Assembly (NCBI GenBank): GCA_026874595.1
Contig: CM049306.1
Coordinates: forward strand, 60,952,019-61,016,018
Direction of reading: 5' to 3'
Length of the DNA: 64,000 nucleotides
Source of the DNA: Sipunculus nudus
Taxonomy: Eukaryota; Annelida; Sipuncula; Golfingiida; Sipunculidae
Position 1 is the first letter of the stretch; the number at the start of each line of letters is the position of its first letter. The notes under the pieces were generated by a model. It made no database searches. It saw nothing but the letters and a program-made list of their open reading frames with translations, and had not been told where the DNA came from. Both the position numbers and the translations under genes were made by a program. Below, in pieces: positions 1 to 10,900 of this stretch.

Positions 1-999
1 ACTGGGTAGAAACCCAACCTTGTGATGTAATTTGGAAGTCTCAAAAATACATGAAAAAATGCATCAAAAATAGAAAAAAAATAGAAATGGAGCCATAAGA
101 ATATAAGTTGCTGTGACATAATTTCAGGTTCCCAGGGAGATTTATAAGGACCTCTATGGATGTTCAGTTAGAAGTTTCCAGGTCAACGGTTATGATTTGT
201 GCCAAGCTAACGGCTTGCCAGACAGCATGACAGGAGGATGGCCAAATGGAGAGATGACAGACAAAAGGTGATTTCTCAGCTCAGTATGACTGAAAGTCGA
301 AAAACACCATGCTCATATACAGGGCTATTGTAAGAATATCACTCTTTTCTGCGAGGAGAGGGTCAGTATAATACAAGATGAAACAGTTCTGATCCAAATA
401 ATTATATTTCAGTAGATTTTCCACAACCCCTTAGATAAGTTTCAGTTCCAATGAAATTGCAGTTCAGCAGTGGTGGAACATTAGTTAATATCAAATCTGA
501 TTTTCATGGATATATTGAAAGTATTTGAGTTTTTTACAGTATACCAATTAACCGGTACTAGGTCACAATTTGTAACACAGTCCCATTTGCCTGCTGAACT
601 ATTTATAGGTCATTTACATAGAGTCAACATGGTTCACAAGGGAATGTGTGAATAAGACAACTGGTCAATGTCTGCTGCTTATATGGTAATCGAGGACAGC
701 CAGTGAAATTAGCTGATTACCATAAGGACTGACTTATTTTGTATAATCAGACATTTCACATGCAATCGTAATTCAATATCTAGCAATGTATTCCAACAGG
801 GCACCACTTATACACAGTGTGATTAGTAAATAACTAGTACAAAATTTTGCAACAAGTTACCACTTTGATCTTTTAGTGTCCGGAATGATGCCACGTGTTT
901 CCTAACAGAATTATTGGAAAAGCAATCAAGATGTTGCAAGAGTCAACTCTTATTACACTTTATTCTTTTATCTATCCATATTAAGCTTTGTATCTAGGT

Positions 1000-1670
1000 G
1001 TGGGGTTCTGCAAGGTAGACTGCAGAAAAGAGCTATATGAATGATCACCTCATCTCCATATATTTCACATTTACCTGATCTGTTTATTTCCCTAAGGTTA
1101 CTAACCCTAGAAAATATCTACAATTATAGTGTTGGTTTATTTATTTATAAGATTAATTATGAAATGTTACATTTAACTGTATCTGAACAATTTTGCAAAA
1201 ACTTATATGTCCATCATTACAGAACAAGGCAGAACAAGGAGAATGCATTTTCCCATGTTCCAGTATGTAAAACTGCAGCAAACAGAAAAACTTCACAAAT
1301 CAAAAGGGTTACAATTTGGAACAATACTATGAAAGATATTAATCCTTGTTGTTCAATACCAACATTTAAACGTCATCTGAAAAAAAAAATTTTCTCCACT
1401 TAAGAGTCATATTAATTATATTTAACTAAATTTTTATAATCAAATGTTTATTAGTTTGCTTTTCTCTGTACTGCAAAAAGTTTAATTTTAGTTTTCTTAT
1501 TGCACAGTGCCTGCACTGTATGACCTACTATTTTAATGTTAATACTGAGAAGACATATACTCTGTCAGTTAGTCCATTTTATCACAGGAATAACTACATG
1601 TATAAATGAATGAACTTTTTCATGTATATTTTATATATACTTGTGGCAATAAAAATGAATTTAATTGATT
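1000..1670 (+). mobile_element. 5'-truncated non-LTR retrotransposon, 3' end
   Basis: The frame at 1041-1403 encodes the end of a LINE ORF2: residues like NYSVGLFIYKINYE, VHHYRTRQ, VPVCKT, IWNNT and FKRHLKKK follow the familiar order of the region after the reverse transcriptase in Jockey/CR1-group elements. Just upstream, the same frame reads LQKRAI, stop, MITSS, where the family usually has an arginine (CGA to TGA). The 3' tail ends in GTGGCAATAAAAATGAATT, a typical LINE terminus. There is no reverse transcriptase core, so the copy is 5'-truncated and inactive. The 5' limit is approximate. Confidence 0.7.
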
Positions 1671-1704
1671 ACATATTTACATATTACATATGTAAATATG
1701 TAAT
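1668..1704. repeat. Perfect 14-bp inverted repeat (AT hairpin)
   Basis: ATTACATATTTACA is followed by a 9-base loop and its exact reverse complement TGTAAATATGTAAT. It lies directly after the LINE tail and may be part of the element terminus or of its target. Confidence 0.6.
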
Positions 1705-2089
1705 GATTACATATTTCATATTTTTCTAATAATCTTTTAAATAATTTAATATTATTTGGGAAATGTGTGCCTCTTACTGCTTCCTCAAAATAGCTACTTT
1801 TTAAATATGAGTATCTTACTAATTTCTTTTAATACAAAAAAATTCTTCAGCATGTGCACTCACAGACAGAAAACTACTTGGTTTAAAATGGTTATGTTGC
1901 ATAGTGATCTCACATTTGGATAAAATGAAATAAACAAAATTTTAATTAATGGGTTATCTTATAGCTGGGGATGGCACCTTCATTAGACATTCCATTGATT
2001 TTCAGCTGACAGAGCTCCATGTAATTTGACGGTAACTGGGTATTAATCAAGACTTCTAGTCCTGAGTTGCATGCTAAAATCACTTGTTA

Positions 2090-2345
2090 GGCAAAAAAAT
2101 GTATGGTTCTCAGGCACTTTTTTTTCAGAAACCAGTGCCAGTGGGCAATATTTTATTTTTTTTGTATGTTTCAATTAAAATGTCATATGATTAGGGAAAA
2201 GCATGACAATAACAGATTGTTTTTCTAAACACTACATAACAAAGTAAATCTTATCAAAATTGTATTATTTTATCTTCTTGAAATTTGAAAATAAAAAATA
2301 ATTTTTTTTTAATATTACCTTTTATTTTTTTGGCCTTAGGCCAAG
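2090..2345 (+). mobile_element. Non-autonomous TIR element, degraded copy 1
   Basis: This copy is collinear with the sequence at 8321-8627. Shared blocks include TATGGTTCTCAGGCAC, AATGTCATATGAT, ACACTACATAACAAAG and ATTGTATTATTTTATCTTCT, ending in TTTTATTTTTTTGGCC. The right end is shortened compared with the other copy. No coding capacity. Confidence 0.6.
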
Positions 2346-3278
2346 ACATGCAATTCTGTGGAGGAAATCTCTATACCTAGCATATGAATGTGTTTAAAAA
2401 GATAGTCATAATAGTCATATACATTGGCTTATGCATTATACAGGTTAGGTACATAAAAGGGTCTAATATTCCATTCAGAAGAGAGGGAAATGCAGCACTT
2501 GGTTATTTATAAACTGGTTATTAATTACTGGAAACCTGCCTATCAAATTTACTTGTAATCAATCAGAATTTTCATCATCAGAGATTAACTGAATTTTCTT
2601 ATGAAGCCCTAATTTCACTGCTGCTATAGGTCACCAGGTTCTGATATTAGTACAAGCTGGGATTTTGAGGCATGAACTCTTGTTTGCATGCTTGAGTTAC
2701 CATGGATCCATTATCGCTGAGGGGGATTTGATATGAGCTGCTACTGCATGATATCATTATTAATCATACAAGGTATCAACTTTTATGCATGACATTTTGT
2801 GTGGGATGTTTTAAATTAGGCCCAATCAGTATAGACTGATCAGTGTTGATAGTCTGTGACTAAGAGTGAGTGTCATTTCCAAACCTTATACGATTATGTG
2901 AAATCGATATACTGATAACCTGAATTCTTTTTAAAGCTGATTAAAAATAACACAAAGATCACAAAGTTTGGAGAATCTTTATGTCTCCAGTGTCTATTTT
3001 TAATTCAGTTCATGCATAAGTTTGACTGAATGTGCCTTTGTTTCAAGTTTATGGAGAAGTTGGACAGGCCTGAGACAAAAAAAGAATTTAATATTAAAAA
3101 GAGCTGTTCTAAAGCATTTATGTAATTCTGGCTTACTTGGAGTGCATATTAATGAACTGTTGGTATGTTCTGTTAAGAACAACCTTATAACACCTCTGTG
3201 ATGGATGCATGAGCTTGCACGAGAAGTTGTTAGTAAACACAACCATGTTGACAAACTGAAAAAAAAAACCATATAAAC

Positions 3279-3604
3279 TAAAGCCGCGTGTCCACTTGTA
3301 CCGATGCGGTGCGTGTGCGGTGCAGATACGTAGTTGGATATTTTGTGCGTGTGTCCATTAGATACGTTTTTCAGTGCATTTTTAGGTCTTTCACTCTCTT
3401 TCACCTCTACAAAATGGCACTTTCCGCATGCGTTTCCGAACCCGTGGCTACAATGTCTGGTTTTCAAAAAACGTATCCTTTTCCGCACGCCACACACACT
3501 CCGCACCGCACAAGTGGTCACACTCCTTTATTCCATATGCACAATTTAAAATGCGTCCGCATCTGCATCCGTATCCTAACCGCATAAGTGGAAACGCAGC
3601 TTAA
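3279..3604. mobile_element. PIF/Harbinger-like MITE (320 bp) with TAA duplication
   Basis: The termini are AGCCGCGTGTCCACTT on the left and, reverse-complemented, AGCTGCGTTTCCACTT on the right: 16 bp with two mismatches. TAA flanks both sides (3279-3281 and 3602-3604), the 3-bp target duplication typical of PIF/Harbinger elements. The interior is much richer in CpG than its surroundings and has no transposase. Overlapping ORFs on both strands here are by-products of that base composition. Confidence 0.72.
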
Positions 3605-6422
3605 GTGGTTAGTTGCATATGTGTGGAAGGTGAATGTCATCAGTTAATAAGGCCATTTGCAAACTTTGGTTTGTCTGACTTGGCGTGAGACCTCCTTGTT
3701 GAAAGTGTCTGCATTATTTTGATGCCCCCACATGTTATCAACACATGAATATAAACAAAACAAATAGCCATGCGTGCAGTGTGAACCTTCATATATCAGA
3801 ATAGGCCCCTTTAAAGATGAGGATGATGTCTGGTTTTTAAGGTACTGAATTAAGAGATGAAGGTCACAGGTTCTGTGATGAAATGGTGAATTATCTATAA
3901 AACCTCAGAGATCCTCCCCAAGATCATTACAACAAATACAGGTTATGGTTTCAGGGTTATTCTTATTAACTTATATATGAAACCTGAAGTGCAGAGGACT
4001 TATAAATTATAACATATCATTCTTATCATATGGTTTCCTTCATTCTCATTCTGTAGAAAATGCTGCTCAGTAACAAGTTAAAGCAATAGACTTATCTTTG
4101 AAACATGTATTAGCTGATTAATTTTTTTGAGTGGATCTAAAACTTGCTGTCACAAGATATTATATGTTTGTTTGTACATAATCAGGTGTACAGTCTCTGT
4201 TTGCTTTAATCATGTTTCACTTTTTTGGCATTCATTTATAAATAAAATTCTATCAAAACATTTTTCATTAGCATCCGACTTCTTCTAGTTCAATTTCCAA
4301 GTCTTTTCAGGTATCAAGGGGAATATGCATTACATGAGTAACTGACTTATTCTGACATTTCCAAGATCATTAAACAATCATTTATTTGTGTGTATGTGAT
4401 ATATTTATTAAATATGATGAAGAAATATATGCAAATATTATTGCAAACATTTACTGTGGGTTAACATTATTAATTCAGGACAGACATTATCTGGTAACAT
4501 CTGGCACTCAGCAGCAGCTTGACCATCATGTTGGACCTTTGTGCAGCCTCATACATAACTGTTTATATGAATTGTTTATCCGAAAAAAACTGATACCCTG
4601 AGCTGTTTAGATAAACAAAACTGTACTGTATATTCAAATTTAAAGTTGGAATTAATTTATTTTTAATTTCAAGATGAACACTTGTGTTGAAGGATAAAGT
4701 GTTATTGAATTTTACATTTTGTTTAAGTTATGTAATTATGAAAAAACATCTTATTGTAAAAGTTTTTATCTGCAAGCCTGGTTCACATTAAAAGCATGTT
4801 GTAATGTTCAGTGTTTTGATATTCATTGCCTATTGGCTCTGTTACCTCATTTATCCAAGGCAATTTGCACTTCATCCTTTTTACATGTCAGGTTTAAGGT
4901 CTTAAGACAGTTTGCTCATTATGCAATGATTTAAATCTGCAAAGCCAGCAATTAGGACTTTAATGTGCTGTCTGTTATAGTCTGATTAAACAGGAAGCCC
5001 TTAAAGCCACCTACATCAAGCTAAATCATTGTTACACAAAAAGAAATTGTCAATCACACAAAGGAGTCTTTAGGATCTTCCAGTAAATCATGTAAAAATG
5101 ATAAATTAAAATGTGTAATTAATTAAAACACATAGAAGTGCCACAAGTTCTTGGCATAATGCTGTCTTAAGCTTGAGTAGCTTTAGCAAAAGATAATAAT
5201 CATACTTGGTGAAGATTTTCTCTTACATTTCCATTTAAGTATTTCAATGTTGTGATTATTTTAATCTGCCTCTAAGCTTTACCAATTCAGTCTTCCTTAA
5301 ATATCCCATATAACAATTTAATTGATGTGGGCTAATGTACTTTATGTGGACATATTTTGTGTGTACTTATGCTGGTCATGTGAGTTATGGTCAGTTCAGG
5401 TGGCAGCTGGACGCAGCTGGTGGTTAATTGGGGGGATGTCTTAACACAGGTCACATAAACTAATGAATGTATTATTGACAGACCTTTTTCAATTTCTTGA
5501 CAAGGGCTTATATGTAGCTCTGTCCTAGCTATGTATCTGTTAAAAATTAATAAACATACTTTCACCATAGATGGAAAGTAGGATTTAGCATTCATAAAGA
5601 CACCCAGTATCTGGCTATAATTAAATGTATAAGACTGTATTACTTTATAGTCCTAAATTGTTTAAAACTGAGAGCTAGAAAGATGATAATTCTTGAGAAG
5701 CTATCTAACTGAACCATGACATTCAAACTTTTGTCTGAGTTTCAAACATAATCACTGTTCAAAGGGAAGAAGTTACACAAATAATTAGCATAATCGCATC
5801 TATCACTAATATGCAACTGCACTTGAAAGTATAAAATTATAATTATTTAGTGATATCAATGAACAAATGTCTGTTGTACACAAGGTTTCAGGCTGGAATT
5901 TAGTATTTTTATAAACTAGCATATCAATTAAAGAAGTAAGTAACTGTGAAGGAATGAGACAAACCTATATAATTGGCTACAACCAAACCAATAAACATAC
6001 AAAGAATTTCAATCTCATATCACTGATAATAGCCAAGCTCACTGGTCTTTTGCACTGGGGTATGCATTGAAAATCATCTGATTGGTTATCATAAATATTC
6101 TAAAAAAGTGGAAATGTTAAAGACTTAAAGTAGAGTTGGCAATTTAAGTGGGATACCTGGTCACCAGGCACCAATAACCAGATAAATCTGGAGGGTTGTA
6201 AAATATAGATGTTGGTTTTCATCATAATGCTTTCAAATCATATTTGGCTATAAATCAATTTTTGTGCCATATATCCTGTGATGATATTTAAATTTGTTCG
6301 AAAAATCGCCCAATTTTATTTGACACTCTGCTGAAAAGGCAAATATAATAAAACATGTTGCACATAAAGGCTTCATCATAGAAAAACATTTGAAAATACA
6401 TTGCCAAAGCAATAAACTGGCA

Positions 6423-6423
<1 letters not shown>

Positions 6424-6520
<97 letters not shown>

Positions 6521-6550
6521 GTACATATATATATATGTATATATATACAC
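6424..6550. repeat. (TA)n microsatellite
   Basis: About 125 bp of nearly pure TA with a few G and C interruptions, 26 bp inside the donor of the STK32-like exon. Tyrosine/isoleucine ORFs running through it are artefacts. Confidence 0.95.
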
Positions 6551-6576
6551 TCCAGGAAATTGATAAATCCACCTAC

Positions 6577-6628
6577 CTTCACCATTGGCATCAAATGATG
6601 CTTTACGGGCTGACTGTCCCACTCCCAT
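6577..6628 (-). CDS. STK32: STK32-like (YANK) kinase, first coding exon only
   Basis: Seventeen codons plus one base on the minus strand read [17 protein letters not shown] and end at a good donor (GAAG|GTAGGTGG). Vertebrate STK32 kinases begin with a short exon of the same shape (MG, then S/R/K, then FD-x-x-E), followed by a codon for D and then VNFDHF. The leftover G here would give that D or a similar residue. MGxxxS is an N-myristoylation consensus, so membrane attachment is inferred. The kinase domain is not in the window: nothing resembling a glycine loop was found on the minus strand out to position 1, so intron 1 exceeds 6.5 kb. The head-to-head LRRC27 neighbour matches human STK32C-LRRC27. 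The peptide is very short, so the call rests on motif plus synteny. Confidence 0.55.
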
Positions 6629-7719
6629 GATGTCTGTCACTGCCTCTGTAACAGCTCCAGCACTGAACAGTTATTACTCTCCGTCCAGCAGCCCTGAATA
6701 ATATCCTCTCAACAGGAGTCTACGCCACTCCATCAATTATACCCTGACATGCATGCACTGACTGGAGGTATGTGTGGCACAGGTACACTACCTACGATTT
6801 CCTGTTGTCATTAATTAACCGTCATTAAATGTTACTTATCCCGCCATGCGCTTTGTGAATGTCGACGTTTTGCTTTTTGTTTCAATTTCAGATCTTCACC
6901 CTTCTTTCATAGGAAATTTAAAGACTTTATAAAAATAATGTAATTATTGATTCAAAATTATATATGGTATTAAATACAAAACACTGAATATATCCTTGTT
7001 GCTGGATCCTTATACAAAAATGAACTCATAAACTGAATGATCAATACAAGTGTCAGCAAAGCAAAAATGTCCAAAACTCAAAACTTCGTCAGTTCAAAGG
7101 CCAAAGTGCACAGGGAGCTCAAGTTTCTTTGATCTGCGTCCCCTTATCCTTTGTAATCAGAGTTTCCACGCTTCAATCAAAGAAGTTCACTGGTCGTGTC
7201 CAGAAGGCCGGTGCTGCTGTCACTGGCACTGAGTGCAAGCTTTGAACGTGTGCTGGTCATGCGGGGCCGCTCCAACCCAACAACTGATAAACGGCCAGTT
7301 ATCATCAATCACCGGCGCAAAGTAACACCGAAACGAATTAACACTCGTGCCTTCACAAATGAACCGGATTGCCGCCTTCTGCCGCGCTGATTTCGCTAAT
7401 TTGAACCCCAACGCCAGCTCTTTTATTCCCGCGTTTCCAATTTGTTGGCGCCGTGTCAGTGTTTTGCGTCCACATTCCAGGAACATGGTGAACACCGTTT
7501 CGGGGAATCCTCGAAAGTCACGTGACCTGGTCGCTATAGCCACCGCTTGAGCTTGATCCGCCATATTGAAATGGTGTGCTGGTCAAGACGTGGTGCTCTC
7601 GCTTCATGTGTTTTGTCATTTGCTCATCTTTGTGTATCTGGGTATAAACCAACAGCTGAGAAATATGTGATAAAGGAATAATGGTTGTGAAAAACTACAA
7701 TAGGAGTTCTTAAAGACAT
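6629..7719. promoter_or_regulatory. Candidate bidirectional promoter, STK32-like / LRRC27-like
   Basis: The two ATG codons face away from each other about 1.1 kb apart. The right half (about 7190-7620) is far richer in CpG than the rest of the window. It contains a perfect palindromic E-box GTCACGTGAC at 7517-7526 and a YY1-like CCGCCATATTG at 7558-7568. Transcription start sites cannot be placed from sequence; 5' UTR exons of either gene may lie here. Confidence 0.5.
7220..7564 (-). CDS. Unrecognised 114-codon ORF in the CpG-rich promoter block
   Basis: It opens with a strong Kozak-like ATGGCGGATC and has mixed, protein-like composition at its start (MADQAQAVAIATRSRDFRG). I recognise no domain. 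It is divergent from LRRC27 and upstream of the STK32-like exon, so it could be an upstream exon of that transcript, a small independent gene, or a chance ORF in CpG-rich DNA with few stops. The ATGGCGG start also overlaps the YY1-like motif, which argues for a promoter element rather than a start codon. Confidence 0.2.
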   Translation of the reverse strand: MADQAQAVAIATRSRDFRGFPETVFTMFLECGRKTLTRRQQIGNAGIKELALGFKLAKSARQKAAIRFICEGTSVNSFRCYFAPVIDDNWPFISCWVGAAPHDQHTFKACTQCQ

Positions 7720-7947
7720 ATGAACATGTCGTACGCAAACGGAAGTGACTTTGAGCAAGAGGACCCTGGCCCGCCACCTGACGGGAGGGATGCCCCATCC
7801 GCTGGTACCCGTAAAAGAGTAGAGACTGAGGCTGCTGTAGCCCGCCTTATTGACGAGGCAGGAAAAAATGGTGCTAAAATTCTAGAGCTTAACAACAAAA
7901 ACATCAAAAGCATTCCAGTTGCCCTACTCGAACTGTCACAACTACAG
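7720..7947 (+). CDS. LRRC27: LRRC27-like exon 1
   Basis: 76 codons, ending in phase 0 at ..LSQLQ|GTGATT. Encodes the acidic/proline-rich N-terminus and the first leucine-rich repeat (AKILELNNKNIKSIPVALLE). Confidence 0.85.
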
Positions 7948-10900
7948 GTGATTCAGATCCAAAGTTTACACTTAGTCATTAAAATCTCCATTGGCATTGA
8001 TTTTTGTATATTATTAATGTTATTATTATAATTATAAAGGTATAAAGCCATAACACAATTAAAATGATAAACATATGTACTGAAAACAAACTTCAAAACT
8101 TTATATGCCATGGACAAATAACTGTGACAGTGACACAAACAATGTATTTCTCTCTCTCTCTCTCTCTCTCTATATCTATATCTATATATATATATATATA
8201 TATAATATATATATTCATGATTTATAGAGAGGAATACGAGTAGAGTCAAGTGCTTATTACTATGATTAGCTGGTAGTGCAGGTGTTGAATTCACATTTAT
8301 CTGCAATATAAAATGTAACAGGCCAAAAAATAAAAAGGTATGGTTCTCAGGCACTTTTTTTCAGAAAGCATTGCGGGCTAGCGGTATTTTATTTTTGACC
8401 TATTTTTTTGTTTGTTTTGATAAAAATGTCATATGATAAGGGAAAAGCAAGAAAATAACAGTTTTTTCCTGCTAAACAGGTAAAAACACTACATAACAAA
8501 GGAAACAGTATCAAAATTGTATTATTTTATCTTCTTGTAGGATGAAAACCAAAATAATAATGTTTGATGCGGGGGGTTCAAACTTATTGGGCGGTACCTG
8601 AGAATCGAACCTTTTATTTTTTCGGCCTTAACCGACAGATCTTGTTTGTAATGTGAGGACTCGAGAAGGGCAAATGTGGTTAAACAGCACATTCAGTCAG
8701 GATTGGGCGAGTAATACCCAGGTGTCTTTGACCCAGTCAGTGTGCCATAGTTGACACCATATTGCCCATACTGAAACCTTTAAAACCCATAAACCCCGGG
8801 TTTACCCAGAAAAACCCACTGGGCTGGGCTTTATGCTTAAAATCCAGGTTATACCCAACCCTGCATTCAGTTCAAGATAGTGCACAGGCTGTATAAATCA
8901 ATTAGTATGAAAAGAAGGTCAAAGAGCATACCACAGCAGATTAAAATGTTGCATGTTGGAATTAAAATAAACTTCTGTCAAGTTAAGTTTTTTTTAAATA
9001 ATACAGGTATTTACTTCCCAGTAATGGTAATATACAGTTAATAGGCCTGCATGTGTTTTATGTTGCTTAATTGCTCTTTTAAAATTCTGACAGGGGGTTC
9101 CTCGTCATAAATTTTAGAATTACTAATAATTACTGAAACAAGGTCTGTGTCCAAAAGGATTGACCAACAATCACTCTTTGGCCCAAGTTTGAAACCTGCT
9201 GGCTGCTGGTGCACTGTGCCAGCATAAAATTTGTTTATTTTCAGTTAACATAGACATACCTACATTAGCACAAATCTAGGTTAACCAAATTGACAAGGTG
9301 AACCATAACAGATTATATATATATACATATGCCTTTGGTCTCTACATGAATTGTAATGTTAAAAAAATAATTACAGAGATATGTTAATTCTAAATTCATC
9401 TTGGATGTAAAAGAATCTTTTGCAGAAATTAAGACATAAACACAACATCTGTAATAATACTGTATATGTGTATGTTTTTCTTCATAAGAACATTTGATGT
9501 GTGCTTAAATAATTGGCAGGTTTTTAGAAGATTCATCTGCAATTTTCAGAAAACAGAATCTCTGAGCAGTTTCTTTAAATCTGACCACTAGTAGGGGATC
9601 ACTCATGTAATGTAAGATAGATCATCAGTAAAAATTAGCTCATCTCTACCAACCAATATTATAAATAAGAATTAATTGGTTGTTTATGAGAATGTAATTT
9701 GTGACCAGACAATATATAGACCTGTACATTGCCTTGGCATAAAGTAATTGTCATTACAAGGCCTTGCTTGAAACAACCAATTGTAGCAATGTACAGCCAC
9801 CTGATGAACATTACTTTAACATATTATTTATAAAGTGTGGCATGTTGGCTGGTATCAAAGCCAACAAAGGCAGTTTGGGACATTTAAATTATGACATCAC
9901 TTAGAATCCAATAATCTGATCAAGACAAATTGTTCTTTTAGGTTTTGGTAGTGGTTTTGAATATCACTTTCATATTTATGTTATTTTGAAGTTTGCATCA
10001 TTTGAATTAATTACTGTTTTAGTACCTGTACCTGGAAGGAAATGAGCTTACTAGTTTACCTGAGAACTTTTTTGACTGCCTGAGTAATTTACGCTGGCTG
10101 GACTTGAGGAGGAACTACCTAGAATCTATACCCAGCACATATATTGGCCGCCACAAGCACCTACGCAGTCTTCTATTGGAGAGCAACAACCTTAAAACAC
10201 TGCCACTTGAACTTGGTAAGTTATGTTGTATCTCAAGGAAAAATGCAGTATTTTCATTTAAGCTACCTACAGCAGGCTCTATAAAATCTTTTAATGTGTT
10301 CTTAAGCTCTTCCTATTAATGCTTCTTACATATTGATGTTTACTTTTTAATGCGAACAAGGAAGGTTTCATTTGTGCATGCAACTGCCCACAGGGAGGAA
10401 GAATGGAACTGGCCATTTTTCATGTGATAACCCTAATCATTAGGTCCTAGATATTGGCCACGCATGACTACACTGCAGGTGCAGTTATATTTGAGGCTGA
10501 GAATACCGTGCTGTCCTCTGGTGGGTGTATTGTCAACCAGTCTGCCAAAAGACCAGTCACTGGATGGTGATAAATGCACAGATTAACCCTATATTTAATT
10601 AATGCTGTAAAATTAACTGTATAAATCTTATGTCATCTTCACATAAGATTTTGTTGATCACCAGCTGTATATGGGGGAGACATGTTGTTTTCAATGACAT
10701 TGTCTGTTGCCATCTGTTAGGCATCTTATATGTGATAACTTTTTTAGGGCTGCTTGTATTTTCTCCTGAAATTTGAAAAGCACATTGTATCTACTTAAAT
10801 CTTGATTTTCAAAGTGAAATCTGTGCATTTATACATTTATCAAGATACTATAACTTTTGAGATAAGGCATAGTGCCCCCCCCCCCCCCACCCAGATTTGG

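Larger units (their letters stand above)
1..6576 (-). other. Partial first intron of the STK32-like gene
   Basis: This AT-rich stretch follows the donor of the STK32-like exon and continues off the left edge. It contains a LINE 3' end (about 1000-1670), an AT hairpin at 1668-1704, a TIR element copy near 2090-2345, a Harbinger-like MITE at 3282-3601 and a long (TA)n tract next to the donor. Between about 3605 and 6420 I see no coding signal or recognisable element. Confidence 0.5.
7948..10022 (+). other. LRRC27-like intron 1
   Basis: The intron ends ..TTACTGTTTTAG. It holds a (TC)n(TA)n microsatellite and a 0.3-kb TIR element. The remainder, from about 8640, shows nothing I can name. Confidence 0.8.

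Noticed and set aside
3000-3587. Overlapping ORFs on both strands at 3.0-3.6 kb (up to 173 codons)
   Set aside because: They coincide with the CpG-rich Harbinger-like MITE and share no protein features with known families.
6248-6640. 130-codon minus-strand ORF with Y/I repeats
   Set aside because: Only the part before 6577 is exon-like. The rest is translated (TA)n microsatellite and intron.
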